Of a stretch of DNA of 64,000 nucleotides, positions 51,718 through 61,435 are shown piece by piece (position 1 is the stretch's first letter; every line of letters starts with the position of its first letter). The notes beneath the pieces are model-generated. The model saw only the letters and a program-made list of their open reading frames with translations. It was not told the origin of the DNA and did not search any database. Source of the DNA: Halomicrobium sp. LC1Hm (GTDB taxonomy: Archaea > Halobacteriota > Halobacteria > Halobacteriales > Haloarculaceae); contig NZ_CP044129.1 in the NCBI RefSeq assembly GCF_009617995.1, positions 744,001 to 808,000 on the forward strand. The letters run 5' to 3'. The translations under genes and the position numbers were made by a program.

Positions 51718-52038
51718 ACTCAGTTACAGATGAGTACTTAAACTACGCTAATAAAGCCCCCGTTCTCACTAATCCTTAGCGTCACCGCTGGAGACTACTC
51801 ATGCAGACTAAGTTCTATTGTGACTGATGCGATGGTTCGATAAACACATCATAGCCGGTATGACCTAGATACAGACAGCAATTGGGATGGTGCCATCACA
51901 GTCCTATCTGAACCTCTGTCGAAATCCGACCAGTTTTTTGTACGGTCACTGTTCTACCAAGACAGAATCCGGCTAACTACGGAGCCGCTAACGGTCCGGC
52001 AGAGGGTCGGACTACGATGGCCATGATGAAAGAACACA
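51718..52038. other. Divergent intergenic region with promoters only
   Basis: 321 bp between the divergent wecB and flippase genes. AT-rich boxes near 51734-51760 could serve wecB. The flippase side has no clear TATA box at the expected distance. No gene fragment was recognised. Confidence 0.4.
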
Positions 52039-53544
52039 ATGTCCAAAGATCAAGAGTCAATTACGTCTGAACTGGAGTCAATTTCGTCCGGTAGCTACTG
52101 GTTTTTGCTTGGCTGGGCATTTGAGTACATAGCTGGCTTCCTAACACAAATCTTGTTGACTAACTCCCTCTCAACCGCCTCATACGGCGTTTACGCATTC
52201 ATCAGGAAGCTGATTGCGGTGGTAGTCGGACTGAGCTCAGGAGGATCCAAAACGGCACTCAATAGGTTTCTCCCGAAGTACACCGACGAATCAGCCAAAC
52301 AAGACGGTGTGCTGGGCCTTTCGCTCATGTTCTCCGTTGGCGGAAGTCTCTTTCTTGGTACCGTTATTTACGTATCGGCACCACTCCTGTCAGCCCTGAC
52401 CTTCACCGGTGAGCTGACGACTGGGATCGTTCAGGTGGTTGCCTTTACGTTCCCTCTTATCGCCGCAATCAAGGTTTTAAGCGGTGCATTCCGGGCGCTG
52501 GAATTAGTTCGGTTAAGTATCCTCATTGACTGGGTAATTCGTCCCGGTATCCTACTTGTCGTCGTCGGTGGTGTTATCTTGGTTGATCCGTCACTGGAGC
52601 GAGTCGTAGCAGCCCTTGTTGTTGCAAGCATCGCGACCCTAGGAGCGAGTACGACACTATTTGTAGTCTATACTGAACACACCCCCTCACTGGAAGTTCC
52701 TTGGTCACTTATAACGGACTATTTTAAGTACTCGTTACCGTTGGTACTCTCACAGTCGTCGTCGCTATTGTTCAGACGAATAGATATTTTTATGCTCAGC
52801 TACCTATCCGTCTCGACGGCGGTAGCGGTGTATAATGTCGCACTTCTCCTTTCGGGGACATTGCTACTCCCACTCTCCGGGTTCAGTCAACTATTCCCAC
52901 CGATCGCCTCTAGAATGTACGAACAATCGGATATGGGTCGGCTCACCGAACTCTACAGTACCGTGACGAGGTGGTCAGTTATGCTGACTTCTGCCGGATT
53001 TGTCGGACTCGTCGTCTACCGGGGAGAGCTACTTGCCATTTTCGGGTCCGACTACACTGCGGGGGCTGGTATCTTGATCGTCTTGGCGTTCGGCCAGTTG
53101 GTGAACTCGGCCGCTGGTCCAGCGGGTCACCTTCTGGGGATGACGGACCACCAGTACGTACTGCTCGCTAATCGGACAATTATGAGTGTGTCTAACGCAC
53201 TCCTCAACTACCTGTTGTTGACTAGGTACGGCGCGATCGGCGCTGCAGTGGCGACTGCGTTGGTCTTCGCCTCCTTGAACGTTGCCCGTGTAGTTGAAGT
53301 ATACATGCTAGAAGGGATGTATCCGTATGACAGGTCATTCTTGAAGTTCCTTCCCGCCCTTGGCGTGGCCGCTCTCGTCATGTATTCAATCCGTTCCCTC
53401 TTGACGACACCATTGTCATACGTGGGAATTCCGATCGGCTTAGCCGTGTACATGTTGACTTTGTATCAATTCGGGATGCAGCAAGTCGACAGGAATCTAG
53501 TGACCCAGATCGCCACAAGAGCCGTGGATATCGTCAAATCGTGA
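52039..53544 (+). CDS. Polysaccharide flippase (Wzx/MATE-like)
   Basis: A 501-aa protein with about 14 hydrophobic helices, the usual count for Wzx-type transporters. N-terminus SSGSYWFLLGWAFEYIAGFL and repeated G/S/A-rich helices; FRRIDIFMLSYLSVSTAVAVYNVA and GFSQLFPPIASRMYEQSDMG fit the conserved helix 7-8 region, FGQLVNSAAGPAGHLLGMTD the later conserved region. It should flip a polyprenyl-diphosphate-linked repeat unit outward, for polymerisation by the Wzy-like protein at 57205. It is a single gene. Confidence 0.9.
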   Translation: MSKDQESITSELESISSGSYWFLLGWAFEYIAGFLTQILLTNSLSTASYGVYAFIRKLIAVVVGLSSGGSKTALNRFLPKYTDESAKQDGVLGLSLMFSVGGSLFLGTVIYVSAPLLSALTFTGELTTGIVQVVAFTFPLIAAIKVLSGAFRALELVRLSILIDWVIRPGILLVVVGGVILVDPSLERVVAALVVASIATLGASTTLFVVYTEHTPSLEVPWSLITDYFKYSLPLVLSQSSSLLFRRIDIFMLSYLSVSTAVAVYNVALLLSGTLLLPLSGFSQLFPPIASRMYEQSDMGRLTELYSTVTRWSVMLTSAGFVGLVVYRGELLAIFGSDYTAGAGILIVLAFGQLVNSAAGPAGHLLGMTDHQYVLLANRTIMSVSNALLNYLLLTRYGAIGAAVATALVFASLNVARVVEVYMLEGMYPYDRSFLKFLPALGVAALVMYSIRSLLTTPLSYVGIPIGLAVYMLTLYQFGMQQVDRNLVTQIATRAVDIVKS

Positions 53545-53822
53545 CTGGAAGACGACATCGAGGGTTCCTATTCTTCAAACATCAAAACGAGCACTCACGC
53601 TCAACACTGATCGTAATGGTTTGATATGTACATTCGCTAGCCTGCGGCGAGATAGGATCAAAACTGGCCCAAACTGAAGTGCTGATTTGAACCTTTCTAT
53701 AGACGGCATCGATAGAAACGGCTCAACAGCGCCAGTTTTGTGGAAGACTTTCGGAATTCTGAGTTTACCCACTGATTCAGTAGCCACACATCGCGGTCTA
53801 GCGGTTCTGCAGAGCAGAGTGA

Positions 53823-54527
53823 TTAGATATTGAAGCAGTTACCCGGCCGGTAGAACACTGTAGTCCGTTGGAGTGCAGGACTGACTGGTCCCATCCCCTG
53901 GAAAAATATCTTACTGAATCCCTCCTCCTCTAACAATTCAAAGGCAGGCTCGTATTCATCTCTATAGGTGTCATCGAAAACAATCACGCCTTTGTCGGAA
54001 AGGTGTTCAATGGAGTTTTTGATGCATTGGACTCGCTCACTGCCGTCGACGACTATGATATCAAATGATCCGTGGTTAGTGATCTCGCTTGCAAACTCTT
54101 CTGATGACCGATAGATGATCTGGGAGTTGGATGGGAGTTGATTCTTTATTCGCTCGTACCATTTTCGGTCATCCTCCACCGAGATCACCTCGTCGCATTG
54201 TTCGGCCCACCATCGGGTCGAGTTCCCTGACCCGAACTCGAAGACACTCATAGAGTCACAGATCCGCTCAGAAGCAAAGTCGATAAATGAGTAGGACATC
54301 CACGGTAGGGGGCGTCCCTCGTGATCCACAGGAGCCTCTCCAAAACTTCGGAACCATCCCCGACGTCGGAGTACGCTGTCCGAAAGTAATATCAAGTGAG
54401 CATCTATCCCGGCCCATGTAGCTGTTTTAGACACGAGTTGCTGCAGTGGCTGCGGGATGCTGCGATAGAGTTTGACAAGCGCACTTTCTCCCCCAGTTTT
54501 GTCCTCTCCTCGGTTCCATCTAGGCAT
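53823..54527 (-). CDS. Class I SAM-dependent methyltransferase
   Basis: A 234-aa protein. SMSVFEFGSGNSTRWWAEQC is motif I; ISVEDDRKWYERIKNQL, SFDIIVVDGSERVQCI (motif post-II) and VIVFDDTYRDEYEPAFELL follow. It resembles methyltransferases of the O-antigen cluster type acting on sugars. The residues HSGSF-type catalytic site cannot be identified with certainty. It is read toward the flippase gene and is followed (downstream) by a 278-bp gap with only one weak frame (53575-53787, minus, 70 codons), not called. Confidence 0.83.
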   Translation of the reverse strand: MPRWNRGEDKTGGESALVKLYRSIPQPLQQLVSKTATWAGIDAHLILLSDSVLRRRGWFRSFGEAPVDHEGRPLPWMSYSFIDFASERICDSMSVFEFGSGNSTRWWAEQCDEVISVEDDRKWYERIKNQLPSNSQIIYRSSEEFASEITNHGSFDIIVVDGSERVQCIKNSIEHLSDKGVIVFDDTYRDEYEPAFELLEEEGFSKIFFQGMGPVSPALQRTTVFYRPGNCFNI

Positions 54528-54906
54528 ACCTTTGAGGCCTCACTAAACACGTATTAGAGTTTTGATGGCCAATCATCCGATGTACACCATTATATCACCA
54601 ACATAGCCGACGTCATTAGTCAGCAGAGAAGTCCCAGAGACATTAATGAGATCACTGTAAAACAGCAGTGCATAATTTGATATAGTAATCGAGATACATC
54701 GTTACCTCGGAGTCCGGGTTGAAGAAGTAGAACAGGGCCTTGGTGATCCCCAAGCGTCATTTAATCACGAGACCCAATACTGATATAGTCATGTATGTTT
54801 TGTTAAACATTGATCAGCAGATAAACTAAGGACGACCATCATAAGGAGACCAGTCATTCACCCCATGATTCGTTGCGAACATCTATTGACCTGTGTAGGG
54901 TTATTC
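54528..54906. other. Intergenic region, no gene seen
   Basis: 379 bp between two minus-strand genes, with no frame longer than about 70 codons and no recognised motif. It must hold the promoter of the methyltransferase gene. Confidence 0.4.
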
Positions 54907-55848
54907 TCACGTTCCAACATCGTATACTAGCCCCTGCCAGGCTGTTTCGTCGACACTGTTATTTAATTCGGTTGTGCAGTGAGAGACAAATAGGAGGCTG
55001 TCATCATTGTCCCAATAGGGGAACGGACAGGCGACGTTATTTTCGAACAGGACATGGCGAGATTCCGGGTCAGCGCCGTCATTTAGGTTATTAACTGTGT
55101 ACATCGTCGTCAGCCAAACATTTCGTTCACGGTCCATCTCCTCGGCGAGTAGCGAGTAGACGCCAGTCGCTTTATCGTAGTAGATCGAAGGTGCAGCAAC
55201 GAGTGAGTCAGATGAGAGAAACACTGTGTCGGAACTCATACGGAGTTGTCTGACTGTGTCAGCATGTCTGTACCGAATCTGGAATGAGGAGTCGGACCGC
55301 GAGAAGTATACTAGTCCTACTCCTCCGTCTGGGTGTTGGAACAGAAATGGATTCTTGTGTTTTTCACGACCTGTCGTATTTGGCCTGCAGAAAGAGCCGA
55401 CTTTCTCAAACTGAACACCATTCTTCGATTCATAAATATCCAATCGGGCTTTTCCGACGTATCGGAACAGCTTTCGAGGTATTCTCATGCCGGTCTCATC
55501 TGACCGATGATACACCCAATCAAGGATACAATCGATAGGTGATGTCGCTTGTCGAACAATCATGAATACAGACCCGCCTTCGCGGACGACAGTCGGCCAC
55601 CGAGCACCAGGACGTTGGAACACCACCCGTTCTGGGTGCGGGCGCCACTCACGAAGATCATTCGAGACCCAGAGCTCAACTTGTCCGCCGGAAATTAGGG
55701 GGCCAGCATACCCGAAGTACCCGTCACCATCCGGCTGCTTGACAATGTCGAAGGTGTGAACACCGCGTCCACTAGAGTGGTCTCCGGACTTGAACTCCCA
55801 CCTGAGGTCACCCGGGGTGCAACGGCCCGGTCGAGTCGATTTGATCAT
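54907..55848 (-). CDS. Five-bladed beta-propeller glycosidase-like protein (GH43/GH32 fold)
   Basis: A 313-aa protein. Sequence features are W-rich strands: LRWEFKSGDHSSGRGVHTFD, YFGYAGPLISGGQVELWVSN, EWRPHPERVVFQRPGARWPTVVREG, KNPFLFQHPDGGVGLVYFSRS, APSIYYDKATGVYSLLAEEM and ENNVACPFPYWDND. These blades match the GH43/68-type propeller often found in glycan clusters as hydrolases or transferases. The start ATG at 55848 is preferred over 55902 because a TATA box lies 24-33 bp upstream. No signal peptide, so it may act in the cytosol. Confidence 0.68.
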   Translation of the reverse strand: MIKSTRPGRCTPGDLRWEFKSGDHSSGRGVHTFDIVKQPDGDGYFGYAGPLISGGQVELWVSNDLREWRPHPERVVFQRPGARWPTVVREGGSVFMIVRQATSPIDCILDWVYHRSDETGMRIPRKLFRYVGKARLDIYESKNGVQFEKVGSFCRPNTTGREKHKNPFLFQHPDGGVGLVYFSRSDSSFQIRYRHADTVRQLRMSSDTVFLSSDSLVAAPSIYYDKATGVYSLLAEEMDRERNVWLTTMYTVNNLNDGADPESRHVLFENNVACPFPYWDNDDSLLFVSHCTTELNNSVDETAWQGLVYDVGT

Positions 55849-55871
55849 AAGCGTACGATAGTTCGGTCGCT

Positions 55872-55881
55872 GATATATTCT
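55872..55881 (-). promoter_or_regulatory. TATA box deciding the start at 55848
   Basis: The minus strand reads GAATATATCA, 24-33 bp before the ATG at 55848 and inside the coding stretch of a longer possible start at 55902. This favours the shorter protein. Confidence 0.45.
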
Positions 55882-56042
55882 TCTGAACCGTCCGAAAAGC
55901 ATAAATCCTACTACAGTCCGACAGTCGGTGACAGCCGGTCAACCGACACTGCAGCTTCACGCCCACAACTACTACCATTATGTGGATAGAACTGCGGCAC
56001 AGTCCAGAATTCGCAACTCAGAAATGAATCCAGCTAATCACA

Positions 56043-57200
56043 CTACTCTCGCCGGTCATGCTGCGCTTCTCGGTACATCTCTGTGGTCATCTCGGCGATC
56101 CTTCCCCACGAGTATGTGTTATCAGCAAGCTCCACAACGGCGTCTCCCATTTCGGCCCGCCGATGGTTATCCGTGAGAACGTCGGCTAAGGCACTGCTGA
56201 GTGCATCGGCGTTGTCCGGTGGTACTAGCCGACCGTGTACACCGTCGGTGAGTACATCTTCGAAGCCACCAACCTCCGTGGCAATTATAGGCTTCCCAAA
56301 CGGGAGAGCTGTCATCAGTGCGCCGCTCTGGTCGATATGTCGATACGGGAAGACCACAATATCGCTCCGTTGGAAGTACATACTAACATGTTCGTGCTCA
56401 ATGTACCCGAGTTCCCAGGTAATTGAAGCATTTATATCCAGACTATGGGATTTTTGCTTAAGTTCGTCAGCAGAACCATGTGGACGCCCAGCAATGACTA
56501 CACGTAACTTCTGCCTGACCTCCGGCGGGAGACGAGCGACGGCGTCAATCAGTATGTCGACTCCCTTGTAGGGTTTTACGTTCCCAAAGAACAATACAGT
56601 AGTCTCGTCTGAAGTGTTTGTCCGCAGGTGGTCCGTCATGGGATACCGGATCACGCCATGTGGGATGACAGAAATATCCGCTTGGGGGACACTAGCATCA
56701 ACAAGTTTGTCTTTGGTCTCCTCTGTGTGGACGATGACTTTGTCAACAACCCGGGGACCCTTTCTGGCCATCAACCGCTGGATACGGGACGTGGCGGCCC
56801 CCTGAAACGGAGTACTGTCATGGACCGTGAGAATAGTCGGGGCGATACGCTCTATTAGATGCATCAGTGGGACATCAACAACGGGAAGCGGGAGCCATTG
56901 GAAATGTATGATGTCTGGATCCCACCGATTAAGGTGATTCACCAACTGCAACATACCGATGACGTGTTCTGCGCCTTTCACGAGCATCTGCATTTTTTCT
57001 GGAAGGTCGTCGCCTACATATCCCTCAGTGACCGGGTAGAAAGCTTGAACGCGTTCATAGTTTTTGGGGATCCAGTTCGTTTTGCCAGAGGTGAACAGCT
57101 TAACCGTCCAACCAGTGTCTGCAAGTCCCTCGCATAAATGGTGGTTGTACGGTGGTGTGAAATTCGACGGATCGATTACTGCAACTCTGTCATTCGTCAT
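56043..57200 (-). CDS. Glycosyltransferase family 4
   Basis: A 385-aa GT-B enzyme. N-terminus RVAVIDPSNFTPPYNHHLCE; C-terminal half: VIPHGVIRYPMTDHLR, VLFFGNVKPYKGVDILIDAV, LRVVIAGRPHGSADEL, YFQRSDIVVFPYRHIDQSGAL and FGKPIIATEVGGFEDVL. Residues SQSGAL and the E of EVGG form the donor-binding site. It adds a sugar to the growing repeat unit. The start MTNDRVAV at 57200 leaves 4 bp to the polymerase stop at 57205; the longer start at 57242 would overlap that gene. Confidence 0.88.
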   Translation of the reverse strand: MTNDRVAVIDPSNFTPPYNHHLCEGLADTGWTVKLFTSGKTNWIPKNYERVQAFYPVTEGYVGDDLPEKMQMLVKGAEHVIGMLQLVNHLNRWDPDIIHFQWLPLPVVDVPLMHLIERIAPTILTVHDSTPFQGAATSRIQRLMARKGPRVVDKVIVHTEETKDKLVDASVPQADISVIPHGVIRYPMTDHLRTNTSDETTVLFFGNVKPYKGVDILIDAVARLPPEVRQKLRVVIAGRPHGSADELKQKSHSLDINASITWELGYIEHEHVSMYFQRSDIVVFPYRHIDQSGALMTALPFGKPIIATEVGGFEDVLTDGVHGRLVPPDNADALSSALADVLTDNHRRAEMGDAVVELADNTYSWGRIAEMTTEMYREAQHDRRE

Positions 57201-57204
57201 CGGT

Positions 57205-58599
57205 CTACTGCTCCTCTCTCCATGGTCTACCGGTGATATCAAACTCAGATTGGTTCACTGTTACGAGGAATAGTCCAGCCAACAGGAATGCGGACCACCT
57301 TGCCGGACGGAGGTAACCCGTCTGGAACAAAATCATGGCCCCCGCGAGTACGCTGCCGGCCAGAGCGACGCCGAGGTTCGCGACCCGAGTTTGCGAAGCG
57401 TGTTCCAGAGGGGTGACGACGAGTTTCAGGAACAGGTAGATAAGAAACAGGATGAATAGCCCGGCACCGACAGCACCAGTGTCAACCAGTAGTTGGAGAT
57501 ACGAGTTGCTGCTGAATTCACCTTGTACGGCCGACGTGTTCGCAAGAGAATTTAATCCGTGTCCGAAGAGCATATGTACTGGGTCTAAAGAAGCCCAGTA
57601 CTGCAGAGTCTGGTAGTTATTGACAAGACGATAGGATGCGGATGCGAACGAGAGAGTTCCTTCATCACCTGTCTGGAGCCAGACAACAATCTCCCATGAC
57701 AACTCAACGAGTTCTCTAGCTATGAGTCGTAGACTTGGGACGCTAGCCACGACGAGTACTCCAGCGGCGATAGCACTCAACGCATTATGGAGTTGAAACG
57801 GGCCACGGTAGACAGATACCGGTATGATATACACGAATAAGGCCCCCACAAGGGCAATATAAGCAGTCGCAGAGGCCGACTGTACAACACCAGCGACCAG
57901 TATCGCGGTCGCTCCCACCAGCGACTGTCGCGAGTGAAATAGAGTCTCTCGGCTCCCCTGGGCTACGAGTACCAAACAGAGTACCGTTGGAGGAAGCAAG
58001 TGTGCGCCGTACCAAGACGGCTCCGCGAACACGCTAGCGACTCTGAACACTTCAGGAAACAACGGGTCGTAGCCAGCACGTTGTACAGTACCCGGTGCGG
58101 GGATATTAAATTGGAGATACGCGAGCGGTAGCGAGAAGATTCGTGCGACGCCCTGATAGAATCCGAACAGTGCCATTGAGATTGCGGAGAGAACCCAGAG
58201 ACGTATGAGCGCCACTACACCATTTTCCGAAAATCTGATATTCACCATGGCCACATAAGAACTAATTAACAATATTAACTGTATGAATGCTGTCATAAAG
58301 TTAAGGACATGTTTGCCGGTCAGGAATATCCACAGACCAACTCCGGTAATTTCGACAATCCATCCGAACAACAGCAGACTAGGAATGTCGAGTCGAAGTT
58401 GATGAGAGCATAGTACATTTATGCTGGCATAGGCAGTGAGACACCCGATTATTAGCAGGTCAGGTCGGCCCACGGGCAAAGACCCGACTTTGAATAACGC
58501 CCATCCATAGAGCGGAACAATCAACAAGACTGCACTAGCGAGTAGCGTTTCAATGACACGCTCTCGGCTGTATCTCGTGCGCTCCTCAACCGCATTCAT
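57205..58599 (-). CDS. O-antigen polymerase/ligase-like membrane protein (Wzy/WaaL type)
   Basis: A 464-aa protein with about 11 hydrophobic helices. The large loop of the O-antigen ligase family is visible: SVFAEPSWYGAHLLPPTVLC (E-P-S-x-x-G), and HMLFGHGLNSLANTSAVQGEFSSN SYLQLLVDTGAVG (the G-x-G and H/N-S-Y-L-x-x-L-x-x-x-G pattern). It should polymerise or ligate the exported glycan. It forms a close pair with the GT4 gene (4-bp gap). Divergent from the glycosyltransferase at 58729. Confidence 0.83.
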   Translation of the reverse strand: MNAVEERTRYSRERVIETLLASAVLLIVPLYGWALFKVGSLPVGRPDLLIIGCLTAYASINVLCSHQLRLDIPSLLLFGWIVEITGVGLWIFLTGKHVLNFMTAFIQLILLISSYVAMVNIRFSENGVVALIRLWVLSAISMALFGFYQGVARIFSLPLAYLQFNIPAPGTVQRAGYDPLFPEVFRVASVFAEPSWYGAHLLPPTVLCLVLVAQGSRETLFHSRQSLVGATAILVAGVVQSASATAYIALVGALFVYIIPVSVYRGPFQLHNALSAIAAGVLVVASVPSLRLIARELVELSWEIVVWLQTGDEGTLSFASASYRLVNNYQTLQYWASLDPVHMLFGHGLNSLANTSAVQGEFSSNSYLQLLVDTGAVGAGLFILFLIYLFLKLVVTPLEHASQTRVANLGVALAGSVLAGAMILFQTGYLRPARWSAFLLAGLFLVTVNQSEFDITGRPWREEQ

Positions 58600-58728
58600 T
58601 CATGTTTTGTTTATCTACAGTGTCCGAGTATATCTCTGGCGGTTTCTGAGAACCGGTGATATGAGCTCTATTGAACAATATGCTATACAAGAACGTCAAC
58701 ATTATGTTAGGAGAGACCGTCAACCAAT

Positions 58729-59847
58729 ATGTATATGCCCTCTGGCGAAAAAACGATTCATCTCTATCACAACGTTGTCGCTCCCTATCGCCTTCCAATT
58801 TTCAACCAACTTTCAGAGCAATATGACCTTACAGTTCACTTCGCGAAAGAAAGGGAGGCGGGCAGAAAATGGAATACAAATATCACCGAGGATTTCAAAT
58901 ATGATTTCCTTCCTTCATTTAATATTGGGCCATTCTGTCTATTATTCACTATTCCTCTACAAATGCTTCGAGATCAGCCAGACGTGCATCTCCACGGAGA
59001 ATCGCATCAAACGCTTATGGCGATACTCTCGTCTATCATTGTCACAAGACTTGTTGGCGGAGAAATCATTCTTTGGTGTGAATGCATTGACACAAAAGCG
59101 AGTAAATCGAACTATCACCACACGGGCCTCTCATTGTTTCTTTCCCGGGCGAGTGATATTATGTACCGTTTTCTGCGGCCGGTTATATACCGTGAAGCCA
59201 ATGTGTTGATCGCATACTCGGAGAAAAGCTATCAATTTCTCCGAGAACGCGGGGTCGCAGAAGAAAAAATTGTGACGGGTCACCAGATAATGCCGAAATC
59301 ATGCTTAAGCACACAGCAGGTTGAAGATAACAACGAGAGCGAAGATACAACGACATATCTGTTCATCGGATATCTTGAACGACGTAAGGGCTTAGACACA
59401 CTCCTTGAAGCTTGGACCCACCTGGATTGCCCGGACGCGGAGTTGATAATTGCCGGCAGTGGTCCAGAACGCGATCGGCTTGAGGAGGGTGACGACGAGA
59501 CCGTTAACTGGGTTGGATACGTTGACGAAGATAGAAAAGTCAAATTGTTACGAGAGGCAGATGTGTTCGTGCTACCAACACGCCACGATCCATGGGGCCT
59601 GGTGGTCAACGAAGCACTAATGTACAATATACCGGTGGTAACGACAGAGGCAGCGGGAGCAAGCGAACTCCTACGGAATAGTGATGCCGGCCGCGTTATC
59701 GAACCCGATGATGCTACTGCCCTCGCTTCAGCGATGGTTGATCTCAAGCATGACGGAACCGTCTCCGAGCGACTCCGAGATTACGCAACTGATGTCTCAG
59801 TTGGCGTCCGCCCATTTAAACGAGCAATAGAAAAAGTACTATCATAA
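58729..59847 (+). CDS. Glycosyltransferase family 4
   Basis: A 372-aa GT-B enzyme. IHLYHNVVAPYRLPIFNQLS is the typical N-terminus of these transferases (V-P-Y-R-x-P-x-F). C-terminal features: YLFIGYLERRKGLDTLLEAW, LIIAGSGPERDRL, VNWVGYVDEDRKVKLLREAD, VFVLPTRHDPWGLVVNEAL (with the catalytic-region Glu) and NIPVVTTEAAGASELL. It lies 82 bp upstream of the second sulfatase-fold gene, in the same direction. An ATG at 58735 is an alternative. Confidence 0.9.
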   Translation: MYMPSGEKTIHLYHNVVAPYRLPIFNQLSEQYDLTVHFAKEREAGRKWNTNITEDFKYDFLPSFNIGPFCLLFTIPLQMLRDQPDVHLHGESHQTLMAILSSIIVTRLVGGEIILWCECIDTKASKSNYHHTGLSLFLSRASDIMYRFLRPVIYREANVLIAYSEKSYQFLRERGVAEEKIVTGHQIMPKSCLSTQQVEDNNESEDTTTYLFIGYLERRKGLDTLLEAWTHLDCPDAELIIAGSGPERDRLEEGDDETVNWVGYVDEDRKVKLLREADVFVLPTRHDPWGLVVNEALMYNIPVVTTEAAGASELLRNSDAGRVIEPDDATALASAMVDLKHDGTVSERLRDYATDVSVGVRPFKRAIEKVLS

Positions 59848-59929
59848 ATTAGATAATTCAACTCTGAAGTTACAGCAGAGAGATTCTTCCGGAGAGTATA
59901 TATTACTACACCGCACAATCATACTATTG

Positions 59930-61282
59930 ATGGACTGCGTCTGGCTTGTGTTGGACTCGCTCTCAATGGCTGCAACCCCATTCGGTGACGGCGGCCCCAA
60001 CACGCTTAGACGGTTGGAGGATTTGGTCTCGAAAGAGGGCGTATTGTTCACTAACGCGTACGCCCCCGGGCCATTCAGCCCCTCCTCGCATGCTTCTTTC
60101 ATGACTGGACAGTTACCGTCCCAAGTCGGGATGAACGAGGCGTCTCCATACTTCGACGGAAATTACCGGACCATCGCCGACATTTACGACACTTCCAAGC
60201 AAAGTACGCTGATCTCGGTCAATCCATTTCTCTTCAATGGACTACACCGAGAGTTTGGGACGGTTGATAAGCTCATGTCTGAGGAGTATCTGATTTTTGA
60301 AGGAGGAACAAACCCCAGAACGTTCGGAGCGAAGAATAGGACACTAAGCAGAGCCGAGCGTTACTGGAAGTTCCTGTTTCAGGAGAACGCCCCGTTCCGA
60401 TCATTCGTCAACGGGGTGGCATTCAAACTATGGCACAGACTCGATAAGACGGTAGTGGCTGGCGAGAGATCCGACTCCAGTGGGGAGTATCAGCAGGCGG
60501 AAATAATAAACGACCGGATCGAGGCCGCGGTGGACCAACCTGATGACTCATTCGTACTCGCGAACTATATGGATGTCCACCCACCGTTCGATGTGACCGA
60601 TGAGTCGCTGGAGCGCTTCGCCGACGACTGGGACCGTGAGGAACTCCCTATCGGAAATAGTGCTCGCGATGCGGATACCTTCAACCAGAAGGCAATGTAT
60701 GATCTTTACCTATCTGCCGTTGCCGACCTCGATCGACGAATTACACCGCTAATCCGGTCTCTTATAAATAACGGCGTAACCGTGTTCGTAACTTCCGATC
60801 ACGGTCCGTGGTTCGCTACGGAAGCTCTGGACGAGGAGCGGCTTAATGTCCCTCTAATAATCTTCGACTCTGAGGAACCGGCCAGAACGGTTGACCACAC
60901 CGTGTCATTGCGTGCGCTTCCCCACACGACCGAGAGACTTGTCCACAGCTGCGACAGTTCGTTCCCCGGCTATGACCTCCTTGACGTGACGACTGATCAA
61001 ACTGTTGTCAGTGAACACGTCCATCGCGACACCTCTGGGCGCGGCCCTTTCACCGCCGATGAGGGTACGGATACAGAGATCACCAACGATATCGTCGTCC
61101 GTGAGGGGACGGATTACGTTACCCGTATAGACGGACATTGGAAATCCTCCGCAGCTGAGGAAATTGCTGTGAAATTACGTGAGCACGCAGAGTCAGTCCT
61201 CTCTCATAGTCCAACAAGGGATGGGACAGTGATGCATGGTAGCGAAATGAAGGAGCGGCTTGAAGACTTGGGATACATCTGA
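59930..61282 (+). CDS. Sulfatase-fold hydrolase/transferase, second copy type
   Basis: A 450-aa alkaline-phosphatase-superfamily protein. First metal site VWLVLDSLSMAATPFGDGGP; nucleophile region FSPSSHASFMTGQLPSQVG, with Ser rather than Cys and His rather than Arg compared with sulfatases; later metal sites YMDVHPPFDV and VFVTSDHGPWFATEA. The C-terminus is LEDLGYI, like LENLGYM in the protein at 48031. The TATA-like GAGTATATATTAC lies 24-37 bp before the ATG at 59930, which is therefore preferred over the TTG at 59927. Substrate unknown; phosphoester or sulfate groups on the glycan are candidates. Confidence 0.83.
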   Translation: MDCVWLVLDSLSMAATPFGDGGPNTLRRLEDLVSKEGVLFTNAYAPGPFSPSSHASFMTGQLPSQVGMNEASPYFDGNYRTIADIYDTSKQSTLISVNPFLFNGLHREFGTVDKLMSEEYLIFEGGTNPRTFGAKNRTLSRAERYWKFLFQENAPFRSFVNGVAFKLWHRLDKTVVAGERSDSSGEYQQAEIINDRIEAAVDQPDDSFVLANYMDVHPPFDVTDESLERFADDWDREELPIGNSARDADTFNQKAMYDLYLSAVADLDRRITPLIRSLINNGVTVFVTSDHGPWFATEALDEERLNVPLIIFDSEEPARTVDHTVSLRALPHTTERLVHSCDSSFPGYDLLDVTTDQTVVSEHVHRDTSGRGPFTADEGTDTEITNDIVVREGTDYVTRIDGHWKSSAAEEIAVKLREHAESVLSHSPTRDGTVMHGSEMKERLEDLGYI

Positions 61283-61435
61283 CTGACACCGGGGTCAATT
61301 CTTCGAAGAATGTCTAATATCTAACCCCGATAGAGCTGTTTAATTGCGGGTAGAGTGCATCATCAGCACTAACACCATATCAACTGGACATGATTTCAAA
61401 CTATACGGCCTACCACATGGATTGCTATGCTAAGC

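Noticed and set aside
53575-53787. A 70-codon minus-strand frame between the flippase and methyltransferase genes
   Set aside because: No conserved motif, no promoter and no codon bias; probably chance or very old debris.
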